Part shown: positions 52,819 through 64,000 of the stretch, one piece after another
Layout of the letters: each line of letters opens with the position of its first letter
Numbering within the stretch: the stretch's first letter is position 1
NCBI GenBank assembly: GCA_004431415.1
Contig: QPMI01000445.1
Coordinates: forward strand, 186,001-250,000
Reading direction: 5' to 3'
Source of the DNA: Cyanophora paradoxa
Lineage: Eukaryota; Glaucocystophyceae; Cyanophorales; Cyanophoraceae
Length of the DNA: 64,000 nucleotides
The notes under the pieces: model-generated
What the model was told of the DNA's origin: nothing
Seen by the model: the letters and a program-made list of their open reading frames with translations, nothing else
Database searches by the model: none
Program-made: the position numbers and the translations under genes

Positions 52819-55800
52819 ATGCACAGGCGATTTGTTGCTGTGCTCTTGCTAGTCTGTGTTCTTCAAGGCATCCCTGCTGGGCGCTGCCAAGGTAAGCTGT
52901 CGCGATTGCAACTGCTTCGTAATATCGGGCTGGGGTGGCGGGCCTATAGCTACAGCTAGGACTGGTTATGGTTATTGTTTGGACCGACTGTTCCTGCGCA
53001 TGCGCAATCGCCATCGCCCGTAGTTGACTCGTCTGATCGCCCCAGTTTTCACACCATTGACCGTGTCGCCACCTCCCGCCGATAGCTTCCTGCTTGGCGG
53101 CGTTATCACTCCAGACCCGCGTGGTGTAACGTGCGGTGCGTGTATATATGGAGGACCGGCTGATATGCACATGGTTTTGCTCCCCATTTTACCGTGCCAG
53201 TTTGGTCGAGGCTTCAGTTTTACGTATTCGGCGGCGCCTCTTAATTTTTCGAGATCGCATGCGCGCGCAGATCAGGGCCAGTCGTCGGCAGACCCCATCT
53301 TCCGAGGTGCCGCAAAGTGTCATTTTATCTGCATGCTGTGACTGCATGCTTGGGTGTGCTGTGACGTTCTAGCTCTCAACGAAGGCCACCGCGCAGACAC
53401 TGATCCGAGCGGGACGGCGGAATGTGAGCTGTATTGGATGTGCGGAGATCCAGCGTTCTGCGGCAGCATACAGCTCGCTCTGATCGGCGGGCCAAGTCTC
53501 TACACGAGGGACGCCCGGTTGACGCCTGGTGAGTCTCACTACGCGCATTTCGAATTCGTTCCGAGTAATTGAGTGTTCATGTCCGGTATTCATCAATTGA
53601 TTACGAATGCCGCTTCCGTGCAGGTCAGTACGACGTGGCCCCAACGCTCACCCGGATTGTCGACGCGGACCCCGCTTTTCCGGTGCTTTTGAACTCTCGT
53701 TCAAATGGCACTCCAATCCTCAATCGTTCGACCTAACCTGTGCCATTTTCACTTTTTTCAAAACCTAACAGGGCGTTTTCTACCACGTTTACCGGTGATT
53801 TAAATTGCGATCAATTTCGGCTTCGGCGTCAGTATATATACTGACTCTGTTGTTGGGCTGACTCCGAATCTCCGCTTCATTTGTATCTGCAGGTTTACAG
53901 TCAATCACACGGCCGCCCTCAACTTCTCAAGGGGATCCACACGTGACTTTGCGGTTCTGTGCGTCCTTTCAGATAGATTCTAGATCAAGACCATTCCGAC
54001 GTCATGAAACTTCCAATACATCAGCGCTAATCACGCGACTTTAACGTATACGTACGCAGGCACTTGCCAACTGCTACATCGCTGGTCCCGTCCCCAAACC
54101 TCACGCTCGCGACCATGAACGGCGCGGCTTTTAACTTCACGCTGCACTTTTACCCCGGCGGCAAGAATGCGAGCGTGGACAACATTCGCCTGCACGGGAC
54201 CTATGTGGTCGCGGGTCCGCGCTTCCCTCCGGAAGTCGGTCTGTGTGAATACGATTTGATTACGGCGCACAGACGTGATCGATCCGAATCGGCTCGACTT
54301 GCATCCCTCGGTTGGTTTTCATTCGCTGTACATGTACATGTTGGTTCCCCTAGGCCTGGCCCGACTCGTCACCGCTGCAGGTGCAGGCTTTCCGAGCCGA
54401 CCACCCGGGACCGTACCGCCTTTACATCGGCCTCAGTGCGCGCATGCGATTGCGCATGCGATTGCGGCTCCAGATCCGCGCCGGCGCCGTTGCCGACTGC
54501 GCTTGCGCTTGCAGACCGGACCGCGAATGGGAACCTCACGTACTCTTCCGCAATGCTCTCCGTCGACCGGGAGGGCTCTCTCGCCGAGTACCGTGTGAAG
54601 CACCGGCCGCTCCGCCTCCAAGCGGATGGCCAGCCATACGCGTTCGCGTATGCGAGAGGGACGGACTACAGCCGAATGTACGCCTGGACCACGCAACTGG
54701 GTCTTGGATCCCGGAACGCTCGTCGAGATCTCTGAGATACGTCTGTGCAGATCGGGTCCCTGGTATAACGTCACAGCAGTCTTCCTCGCGAACGTGGGGT
54801 TCGCCTCTGACGGGTACGCGCTCAGAAATCTCGAAACCCGTGATTTGGTGACCACATGAGTAATTATAACTGGATACCCTCGCACGCGTACGTGCACGGA
54901 CGCAGATTCGAGTTCGTAATTGAGACGCAGAGTGGCAACACAAAGAATACGAGCGTCTACATCGTGCATGTCTTCACTATGCTGGTGGCGGGCGCGGACA
55001 TGAGCGCGATTCGATCTGTTTCGATCGCCGAGCACATTTCGTACCCCTTCAAAATCGATTCTACAGGCGACTATTTCCGCTTGTGGATGCGCGTCGCGGC
55101 GCCCCAGAGCAGCTGGACAGCGTTGAAGTCTCCCGAGGGAAACTTCCTCTGGACGCACGACAAGCTTAAGGGCAGCAAGATATACAATTTCGTGTTCAAG
55201 ACCGATGACGGCGTACGCACTCATTTCTCTGCCAAATCCCTTGATTTCTGCCAGATCCATCTCTGCCGCAGTTCGGAAATAGAACCATCATTGCTGACCT
55301 TTTACTCCCATCGGTGCGTCTTTTACTTATGCAGCGATGTATTTATAATTATCAGAGGAGCCACAACTTTCGCTATCTATATTTATACATTCCGAGCAGG
55401 CAATCTACTCCAGGCAAGCCCCCGCGCACGTCCGGATGAACATGCATTTCATTTTCTTGCTGAATGTAATTTCCGCGTGCTTGTCCTCAGCGTCCAGACG
55501 GTCGTGAAAGGCTACAATTTCACCGTTTGGCTGTCTGAGCAGCGCCCCATGCGCGTTGTGATGAACAAGCTTGCTGGATTCTATCTGTATCTGGCACCAG
55601 GCAGCCCTACATTTGTTAAGCAAGACTTTAAAGGTCGGCATTAAAGACTAATTGGCGAAACTAATTGGCGCTGATTTGAGCCGGGTTCACTCGCCCAGCA
55701 ACGGTTGTGGCGCCCGAGGGATCCCGCGCCAATGTCGCGGCGATGGAGGCTAGTATCAAAGTGGAAACGGTCAGGGATGCCAATAACGCTCTCTTGCCAA

Positions 55801-58800
55801 TTCTTTTCGTTGGAGTCTCTTCGGCAGAGCCCTTCTCTCAGCCAGTTAGTGTCCGGCTCGGGTTTTCGCAAATGGTTTACAGTGTTTATCCACTGCACTC
55901 TTTCGGGATTTTTGATTTGATCGTCTACGGCACTTCGGCATATTGCTGGGGTGGCGAAACGCTTTGGAACAACATCGGAGTGAGCTACAAGAGTTCATAT
56001 GCTCTAGATCTCCTCAATTTGAATTGATGGATCGTACTGCAGTTTTCCGCCTGTGAAGCAAGTTGGCCTTGGCAGCCAGCCTCCGCTATTCCGTACGACA
56101 ATCCCCCTCTCATGCCGTCCGACTTTATGTGAGCTCCAGTTACACTGAGCTCCAGAGCGCCGTCAACGACATATTCACGGTTTCATCGCAGCGTTAACAC
56201 GACAACGCCGGGGCTAGGATACGTTGCTCCTCCAGTCGTGAACGCAGCCGGGAGCCACATTTTGTGGTACTTCATTGGCACGACTGGGGGCATCAGCGGC
56301 GAGATAAACATGCGCTGGGCTCCCGGCAATCTCCCGCTCCTCAGGCCTACCGACGCGGAAATCGATTCGTATGACCGCATTAGCGTTTTGAAGGCCAATC
56401 TTCGCTGCCCTGATCGCTTGGCTCGAAATGCCTATGGCGAGTGCTTCTTTCAAGGGGATTACGACAGCAATGCGCTCGGGTACACATGGACTGCAAGCGA
56501 CCTTGCAACTGAGAAGCTGTGGACAGGCGCCAATTTCCGGGAGGTCGGCATCCCTGGCAACGGCTCCTTCGCTTTCTTCGCTAACGAGACAGAGGTAAGC
56601 TCGATCACAGGCGCTTTTGAATTTATTCGCTTCAGATCTAGATTCAATTGAATCGGGATTTTCTGCAGTTGCAATCGGGAACGGTGCAGAACGTCAGAGT
56701 ACTCTGGGCTGATTTCTGGGCTGAAGACTACGGAATCGAGAGCGAACTGAATCCCGCAGCGCTGACCTCTGTGAAGGCGTGCTCTTTCGGACGCTGCTTC
56801 GCGGTTGCTTGTCTGAGGAACCAACTGATTGAGACCGCAGATCGTGGATATAGACACCTCTGCGAGCTTCTGCGCGCTCGCTGTGGACCCGGCTGGGGTC
56901 TCTCTGAACATGGTCCGAAAGCATCTTATGCCCGTCTGCACGTTGCTATCGCTGACACAGTGAGCAGCGAGGCGTGTGCTCTCTGGTGTCCGCGGTTGAC
57001 AGCACCGGGCTTAGAGGTCCTCTCTCTAAGGACGATTTCAACTACAATGGGACGTTCCCCTTCCAGTACCGAACATTTTTTGAGCCTACTACATCGGCCG
57101 AAAACACCTCGGTTCGTTCACTTGCTGGCTTGGTTGAGCGCCGCGTCTGACGGAACGCGTACGGCTGCTCCTTAGTACGATATCGTGATCGAGTCTCGGA
57201 GCGATTACACACCCGGCTGGTCGGTCAGCTTCTTCTGGACGAACGTGATGGGTACGCATCCCACGCCGCCGAGGCCTGTGTTCACGGCTGTCTTTCCCGA
57301 GGTGCGGAGTCAAATTAGAAAAAACAATTGTCTGCCTGCGTGCACGTGCGCCCCTTTATTTGGCGTGGAATCGCGCAGTTTGTGCAAGCTAATATGGGAT
57401 GCAACTACGAGGCACTATCGAAAACCGGCGTATGGCCGTGCGCGTATTCATTAATGCGATCCTGACATTCCGAGCTCACGCAGACCGGAAACCCCACGTA
57501 CAAGTGCTCCGTCTGGCAGAAGCCGTCGATTCCGGTCGACTTCTCTAGCCTGCCAGCTTTAACAGTGGAACCGGCTGGGGCCGGGACGGCGTCCACCACT
57601 TTGATAAAGACCTGCGCAACGCACTGTCCGACTGCAACCGACGACTCCACGCTCTTTTGCTCGGGCCCGTGCACAACTGCGGGCGTCACGCAGTTCGTGT
57701 CCTTCACCTTCACGCCCACTCGCGCGGCGGACGTCTCGAGCACCGGGGGGGCACTGATACGCTTCCCGTACGACTTCAACGTTATCCGCTATTGGGATAA
57801 CACCATCGCGTCAGTCGCGAGCGTCCTCATCTCGTTCCTCCGTGCGCAGTCGCGATTGCTGCGCATGCGGTTTATAATCGATCTCGATGACCGACTGCAC
57901 TGCTCGCGCTGCGCACGCGCATGATAATGTGCAGGCGTTCAGATCAGTTGCAACACAATGAGGCAAGCAAACAATCAATGATCATGTCAGCATCTTGCCG
58001 GCACCTAATTCCTGCCGCAGAATCCACGCGACTGGTAGCGCGACCTGCACACTCACGCCAACAGCGGATTCGTGCGCATTTAACGTCCTGGTTCAGTAGA
58101 AGCAGCTGCAGTCCTGACTAAGTGCTTCTGGGCAGTGGGCCGATCCCGCAAGACGCTTCAGATCTTTTCATTATTAATTCGGCTGACACGTCTGCACTCA
58201 CCATTGGCTCGTTCTCCGTCAATGCAGACGGCTCTAAGGTAAGAACAAAACGCAGGCTCTTACCTCATGTAGCGGCTTTGGAACAAACAATTTGATGTCG
58301 GCCTGCGGTGCACGCGCAGGCGGAGTTCAAAGTCACAGCCGCGAACCTCGCTACGTACACCACCGGCAAGCAAGTCACGCTCTCGTACGCCACGGCCATC
58401 GGAGGGGGCGCCGTCCAGGGCTCGCCCCTGTCCTTCGACATTATCGTCTCCACTATCACCTGCACACCAACGTCCCTCGTGCTTCTGGTGGATGCGCCAG
58501 TGTACGCGGAGTGCACCAGCAGCCCCTCCGGCGGCACTCCGTCGATTCAAGTGAGTGATATGGACGCCGCCATCGGCGGGCCGCCGGAATCCACGTACTC
58601 GAACGTCGCGGCCTCCGGAAGCGGCGTGAGCTTCTACGCCTATCCGACGCGGGCCGGCATCCGCCCTATCTTCGCCCCCTTCATATCTGGAGGTGGGCCC
58701 TCGGTCTCGGCGTCGGTCACAGGTGAGCGCCCTCAGTATATATATATATGCATCATACCAGCGCCTGTGCCGCGCTCGATCGACCTTGCTAGGTGTGAAC

Positions 58801-61800
58801 AACCTGCGGTGCACCCCTCCTCGAGCCCCGCCCGGACAAGTCCTGCAATGCTCGGCTGACAAGGGCAACGGTCCGAATCTGAATCGCGTGCACGTGCACG
58901 TGACCGAATTCTGAAACCGAACTTGTCGCTTTTGTCTCAGGGTTGCCGGATCTCGATCCATCCGTCTTCTCCGCTTACGCTTCGACCGGAACTATTTCGT
59001 CGCCCGTTGCGGCTGCTGCAAGCGGTGGAGGGATCACCTTCTCGTACACGACGGCGTTTGGAGGGGCGTCCGGCCCCGAGGTCGGAATCAGGTACTTGCA
59101 GCCAGGCACACCCCAGGACAACGCAAAGGCTGCAAAACTATTCGTCGGCGTGGTGCGTACGAAACCGTTGTCTACGCATGCTTTACATTTCGACTCACGG
59201 CCGAGCGGCATCGCGCGCCTCTTGTCATGGTCAGGTCTCGGCTACCATGTCATGCACATGCAATCAAGCAGGACTAAGCCCATCGGAGTGCCGCATCCGC
59301 ATGAAGAACTCCTTCAATTGCACCGGTGCTGCTTGTAATGTCCCGCATCTCGTGACCACTCTGCGCTTACACTCTCGTCGCAGTTACAAAGGGCGCGAGC
59401 TCTGCCGACCTCATCCCGTCCGACATAACCCTCGGCTCCCTGATTATGGAAGATGGAACGGCGTACAACGTCCGCATCCCGGTGCCCTCTCCTTTGCTTT
59501 TCCTATTTCAGCGACACAGGGATTGATTTCTGATTGCGCGCGTCGCGCTCGTAGCGCATCGCGAAACGCTCACCTGTATCGAGCGTGAACAATGGAAACC
59601 TGCAGTTCTCCGCGCTGGCAGAGGATTTTGCCATCTACAATGGCAAGGCGGTCAACTTCACCGTCTCCCTGCTCGGCGCTCCGCTCGCCAACTCTCCCCT
59701 TCGCGTCACCGTCCTTGGCGGTGCGTGTCATGATCACGACTTTGTTCGCTTCCAAAGCCCTCTTTCTGATGTTATGATCCGCTGTTTTCTCCAGATGTTC
59801 TGCTGGATTGCCCGCCGAAGATCCCGACCGGGAGCCCGGGCATCTTCTGCCAGGTTTTGACGGACGGGTCGAGACTGCTGCCCACGGACGTCGTGTTGAC
59901 CGGCCCAAGCTCTTCCCGCCGCTCCCTGCTGCAGCTGGGCCTGACGATTGGCTCTCTCGCCAACGACGGGCCTACCAACTTGCGCTTCTCGGTCGTGTCG
60001 CAAGCAACGCCGGCGGCCCGTTGGGTGCTATTCCGCATGCGTTTCGCGTCCAGCGCACTCTCCCCAGGTGCTGGAGAGTTCCCCGTCCTTTCCTCTCCCA
60101 CGAATACGTCAATCATCGGTCCGCTCGCGCGTCGAATTTCGGTTCTAGTTGTCAGTATTTGCAAGCTAAAAACCCGCCCGGCCCCGCAGCGGCTTCGGTA
60201 ACGTGCGACAGAAGTTCCCTGCTGGTGCCATTTCCTGCTCGTCCAGCTGCAAGCGCAGCCTTGCGCGCATAGCTTAGTTTTCTTTTCTTCGCCAGGCTCG
60301 GACGCGCTTGGTGTGCAATGTCACCGGCTCGACGGCGGGAGGATCCCTGGACAGGGCGGACTTCTGGTATTATCTTTTCTCCACAAAGGCTGAGTTTATT
60401 CCTGTCTCCAACTTACGGCAACATACCCAGGTTCTCTGATGCGCAAGGCACTCGCTACGAGGAGTACCTTGTCGAGCGTGTGTCCGATCATCTGGTGAAC
60501 ATGAGCAGTTGGAGTCTCAGAATTCTGTCGTTTTAGTATCTTGACGCGATTAATTATAACATTCAAAATATTCCCTTCGCTTTTTCCCGCCCAGATTACC
60601 TACACTATATTCGGTCCAAGGAACGGGTCAACGAACGCGCAACTGAATGTGCACTACACCATCACGCGGGGAAAATATGCGGCAAATTCAAACCCGATGC
60701 ATGTTACCAACTCACCGCGGACCCTCATTGTTGTTTCGGCCCGCCTCGTGTGCGACAAGACTCGCGTCTACGTCGGTGCGTGCACGTTAAGTTTTCTCTC
60801 GAGCTCAAGCTCGCGTCTGCCACTTACGATTCCGGATTCCACCTTCCGTGTGCAGCTGATAACGTGACATGCTGGATTGAGCCAGGTGCCCGCCTCGAAT
60901 ACTTTGCAGGTTTGCGGAAGAATGACATCTTTGGCGCAGACGCCGGCGCTCCTACGCTGCAGCTTTCGTGGTTCACCGGGACGTACTACTCTAGCATCCT
61001 GGTAAAATTAGAACTATACTCGTTATGTTGTTGACGATAATACTTCGCTGACGGCGGAGCACGTCGCAGCGATCTTTTGGGGACACGAACTGCCGTGGTC
61101 CGAACACTTTGGGCGACGGTGTCTTCTATCTGGGGCGCGGTTGCGCAGGCGGAGCGACGACGAACGAAGGTTCGACTTCTTATATTACGATTGCGTGCCT
61201 TGCAAGGTGCATAGGAAACGTCTAATCGAGAGTCTATGAGTGCAGGCGCAAGCCCTCGACGCAATTTTACGTCCATCGTATCGGGAAAAACAAACAGCGT
61301 GACCGTCACGCTGGGAGTTCCGAAGAAAATCGCCGTCACTGTTATTGCCGTCGGGTGGACTGCCGCCGTCGCCGGCCCTGATGTGGACACGGTATGCAAG
61401 TGAATGAAATCACACACAATACGTTACTAACGGAGGCTCAACGTCGCTTCAGATCTGGGCGCAGCCTCTGACATTCAATATCTCATTGCTTTACGGTGAG
61501 CGAGACAGGCATCGCAATGTCCTGCAACGCCGCTGAACTCACGAGCGCGCCTGCCCTTCGTGAACAGCCCACGGGGTGAACTTTGAGTGCACGCCGGAGG
61601 TGAGGACGCCACCATCCTGAGATTTGTAGTTTGCAGCTGCATGGTGGCTGAAGGTCCCCGTTTGACAGCCGAGACCGAAATTCAATCGACCGGAGACGGA
61701 TGTGCACCGTAGGCGCAATTGGTTGAACTCTATTTATAACCACACGTGCGTCCTGCGGCAAGATACCACCGGAGCCGGGCTCCAGAAGGGGAGCGGCGGC

Positions 61801-64000
61801 CTGCTTTCAGAGAGCGTCTCGAGTTTTGTTATGAACGACTTCAACTGGACAGCTCCTCAGCGCTGCGTGCCGGATGGCGCGACAGGATCTACATGGTGGA
61901 ACCCCCCACCAGCTGGTATGCTGGTGCTGCCGAACGCAACCGATGCAGCAAGCTCACGGTCGCCCCCCACGGTCTGGGCTTTTTCGCAATTGCGCTGCAT
62001 TAATATTGAAGTTTGCCGGCAGTGCTCTGATGTTTGGTTGCCTGCGCAGTTCCTTATACGGCCTCTTGTCATGGGGGTTTACGCGTTCTGTATTCGACCT
62101 AAAACGTCCTTGTACCCAGCCTCTGCGGGTCACAGTTTGTGGTTCTCCAACACGTACACCATCTACGACGCTTTCCCTTCTAGATCACCCCCCTCACCAT
62201 CCACCACCCCCTGCTACAATGGAACCTGGGATCTTGTGACGGGCTACGGAAGAGGAGTGCGCAGGCGCTCCGCATCCTCAATCGGGCTCTGCGCATGTCT
62301 AACCGTACACGGCCCCCAGGAGTGCCGCATGAACCGGGTGGCTTGGACCCCGCCAGAAAACACACCGAACTTCCAGCTCGCTGAGAGAGACTTCGATTGG
62401 ATCGGAGGGGACAGGGGGACCACCGAATTCGAAATACCGACCGGCGACAGCTGGCGTGATAACCCCAGTTTCCAGATGGTGCGTTTACCCTTGCTTCATC
62501 CTGGCATTGATCCTTCAATTCCAACGTATACCATACGCTTTCTGAGACGGACTCGTGCAGATCGCTGCGCGAGGAACGTGGAGATACGACAAAATCACGG
62601 TATGCTCCTCGCTCGCGACGCTTCTCCAAGTTGTGGATATTTATATTATGTTATTCGTCTGGCGACCGCAGGTTGGGTTTCCTGGACCCTTTGGAACGTC
62701 TCTCGGAAAGGTTCTCTGGTAATTACAAGCCCATCACTTCAAGAAGTGCTGGTAGCTCTCGCAAAAATAATATGATCCATTTGTAGGGACGGGTGGGCGG
62801 TTAACAGCGTGCTGGAGTACCGAACGTTTTGCTTTTTATTAGACTTGACCACGGGGACGCTGAAACCCGTAGTCTACAACTCGGTGGCCAAGCCTTTCCG
62901 CATTGGCGGTGCGGCACGAATTAAATTATTAATCAGAGTGTCTTTCGATGAACGCTTCTTTGATGTGCGACTGCCGCGCAGCTGGAGCGAAGCTTTCGTG
63001 CTACCTGGAGGCGCAAAACGAGTCGCCGATTCTGCCCCGCGGCCAGATCATCGGCCCCATCAAAGCAAACGCAACGATATTTGAGGGAACGTTCACAAAT
63101 CTGGCGGTGAACTCGACGGACGTGATGCGCTCCCCCCGGACGCGCCGTGCCGCAGCATGGCGGGGCAGACGCTCCCCATCAATGTCACCAGATGCGAGGA
63201 ATTCGACCTCTTGTACGTCGATCCTATAGGTACAAGGTACAAGAGGGTCGATTGTGCGAACTCGGTCATCACCGCGACAGCGGCGTACAGCTGCTTCAAT
63301 TCCACTACCTACTACAAAAATTCAACACTAGCCGCTTTGAAACTACCCGAGCCTGTTGAAACAAGCCCCCTGACTTGCGAGAATAACACGAGAGCGTTCT
63401 GCTGTTCGTCCTACCAGACACCATCTGGATGCTTCCCGCGATTCAGTTTTGAGTGCGTTGTATACAGTGTACTGTACATGTTGCTCGATTTCCAAACTCA
63501 TTTTTTTCATCGCGCGTTGCAACGGAGCAGATACCAGAGTCTTGCGAATCCGACAAGGGGAGAGAACGTTATTCGCATCGTGTTCAACAGCACATACGCA
63601 CCATATAGCGATGGGTTCCAGGTGCGTTCTTCAACACATACAATGCACCCTCCATTTGATTGATGCATCCCGCTGCAGACTGATGCTGGAAAAGACGTGA
63701 GCCCCCGTTGCGATTCATTTCTCTGTCCCAACTTAAACCCGCCCGTTACATCATTAGGTGACGTTCAACATTGTGGCGGCTCAGTCGTGGGGGTGCTATC
63801 CGCAAGTTCTGGCTGCGTGAGCGCCTTTGAATTCGCAAAATCCTCGAGCTCTAGATCTTTGTACAGGATCGTCGATCACGAAGTTACACATAATCAACTT
63901 GCGCAGGCGCAGCAACTTTTATGCAGCGTGCTGGGTGCGCACTTTTGAATCAGAGTGTGATCAAGCGCTTGCGCATGGTCATGAAAATTACTCATACACA
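52819..64000 (+). CDS. large secreted/surface protein with repeated Ig/filamin-like domains (multi-exon, 3' end outside window)
   Basis: Exon 1 (52819-52891) encodes a signal peptide, MHRRFVAVLLLVCVLQGIPA then GRC, ending at a GTAAGC donor. Many plus-strand exons follow. TRDARLTPG joins QYDVAPTLTRIV through an intron at 53529-53623. Others include NLTLATMNGAAFNFTLHFYP (54.1 kb), VQAFRADHPGPYRLYIGL (54.4 kb), DRTANGNLTYSSAMLSV (54.5 kb) and SNYNWIPSHAYVHGRRFEFV (54.9 kb). A unit recurs that ends in SPL-x-V strands followed by a Cys-Pro motif: GGGAVQGSPLSFDIIV...CTPTSL (58.4 kb), APLANSPLRVTVL then DCPPKIPTGSP (59.7-59.8 kb), and NSPRTLIVV...LVCD (60.7 kb). This recalls filamin-type Ig domains but with extracellular cysteines and many N-glycosylation sites. 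No enzymatic domain is recognised. Adhesion or recognition is inferred. Not all borders are fixed and more than one gene is possible. Confidence 0.6.
58320..58735 (+). other. best-defined Ig/filamin-like repeat exon of the right surface protein
   Basis: One long exon, with a GT-AG context at both ends, reads EFKVTAANLATYTTGKQVTL, SYATAIGGGAVQGSPLSFD, CTPTSLVLLVDAPVYAECTS and ends in PSVSASVTG before a GTGAGC donor. The G-G-x-V-x-G-S-P pattern is the filamin repeat core. The paired Cys in CTP...YAEC suggest a disulphide-linked extracellular domain between repeats. Confidence 0.55.

Overview
The window is nuclear DNA of a eukaryote. Its genes are cut by many short introns, with a shared donor preference (GTGCGC/GTGCGG, plus many GC-AG introns beginning GCCCGC or GCGCGC) and acceptors of the form GCGCAG. 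Domain content is purely eukaryotic: PWWP, HARE-HTH-like, F-box, CCCH zinc finger, REJ, very large FnIII arrays. Together with extreme GC content and a plant/algal-type peptidase U32 carrying an N-terminal extension that could be a transit peptide, this suggests a high-GC unicellular alga or related protist. I cannot name the lineage. No rRNA, tRNA or CRISPR was recognised.

Layout. (1) 1-1.45 kb: 3' part of a tyrosine-recombinase gene, probably from a mobile element, and its repeat-bearing tail. (2) 1.49-16.93 kb, minus strand: one gene for a membrane-anchored protein with about forty fibronectin-III-like domains, built from 642-bp and ~1395-bp tandem units with an intron at the same place in every second domain. 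(3) 17-27.3 kb, minus strand, about 50% GC: exons of a large surface protein with a REJ domain. (4) 27.3-31.7 kb: MITE- and palindrome-rich island. (5) 32.8-47.6 kb: very GC-rich island of six conserved genes in three head-to-head pairs: F-box protein(-)/CCCH-F-box-LRR protein(+); 3-methyladenine DNA glycosylase(-)/PWWP-HARE chromatin protein(+); universal stress protein(-)/peptidase U32(+). (6) 47.6-52.8 kb: a second MITE island holding two of the same MITE families in inverted orientation. (7) 52.8 kb to the right edge, plus strand, about 50% GC: a secreted or surface protein with repeated Ig/filamin-like domains, running off the window.

Full exon models that keep frame throughout were worked out for the DNA glycosylase (5 exons, 297 aa), the stress protein (5 exons, 141 aa) and peptidase U32 (15 exons, about 966 aa). 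Partial models were made for the others.

The most unusual structural feature is a ~288-bp inverted repeat at 38.06-38.34 and 47.33-47.62 kb. Each arm holds the complete last coding exon of peptidase U32 with its splice acceptor and stop. The 9-kb segment between them could therefore flip without breaking the gene. The flanking genes (FnIII array, REJ protein, Ig/filamin-like protein) all look like cell-surface adhesion or recognition proteins, while the central island is housekeeping, chromatin, repair and stress.
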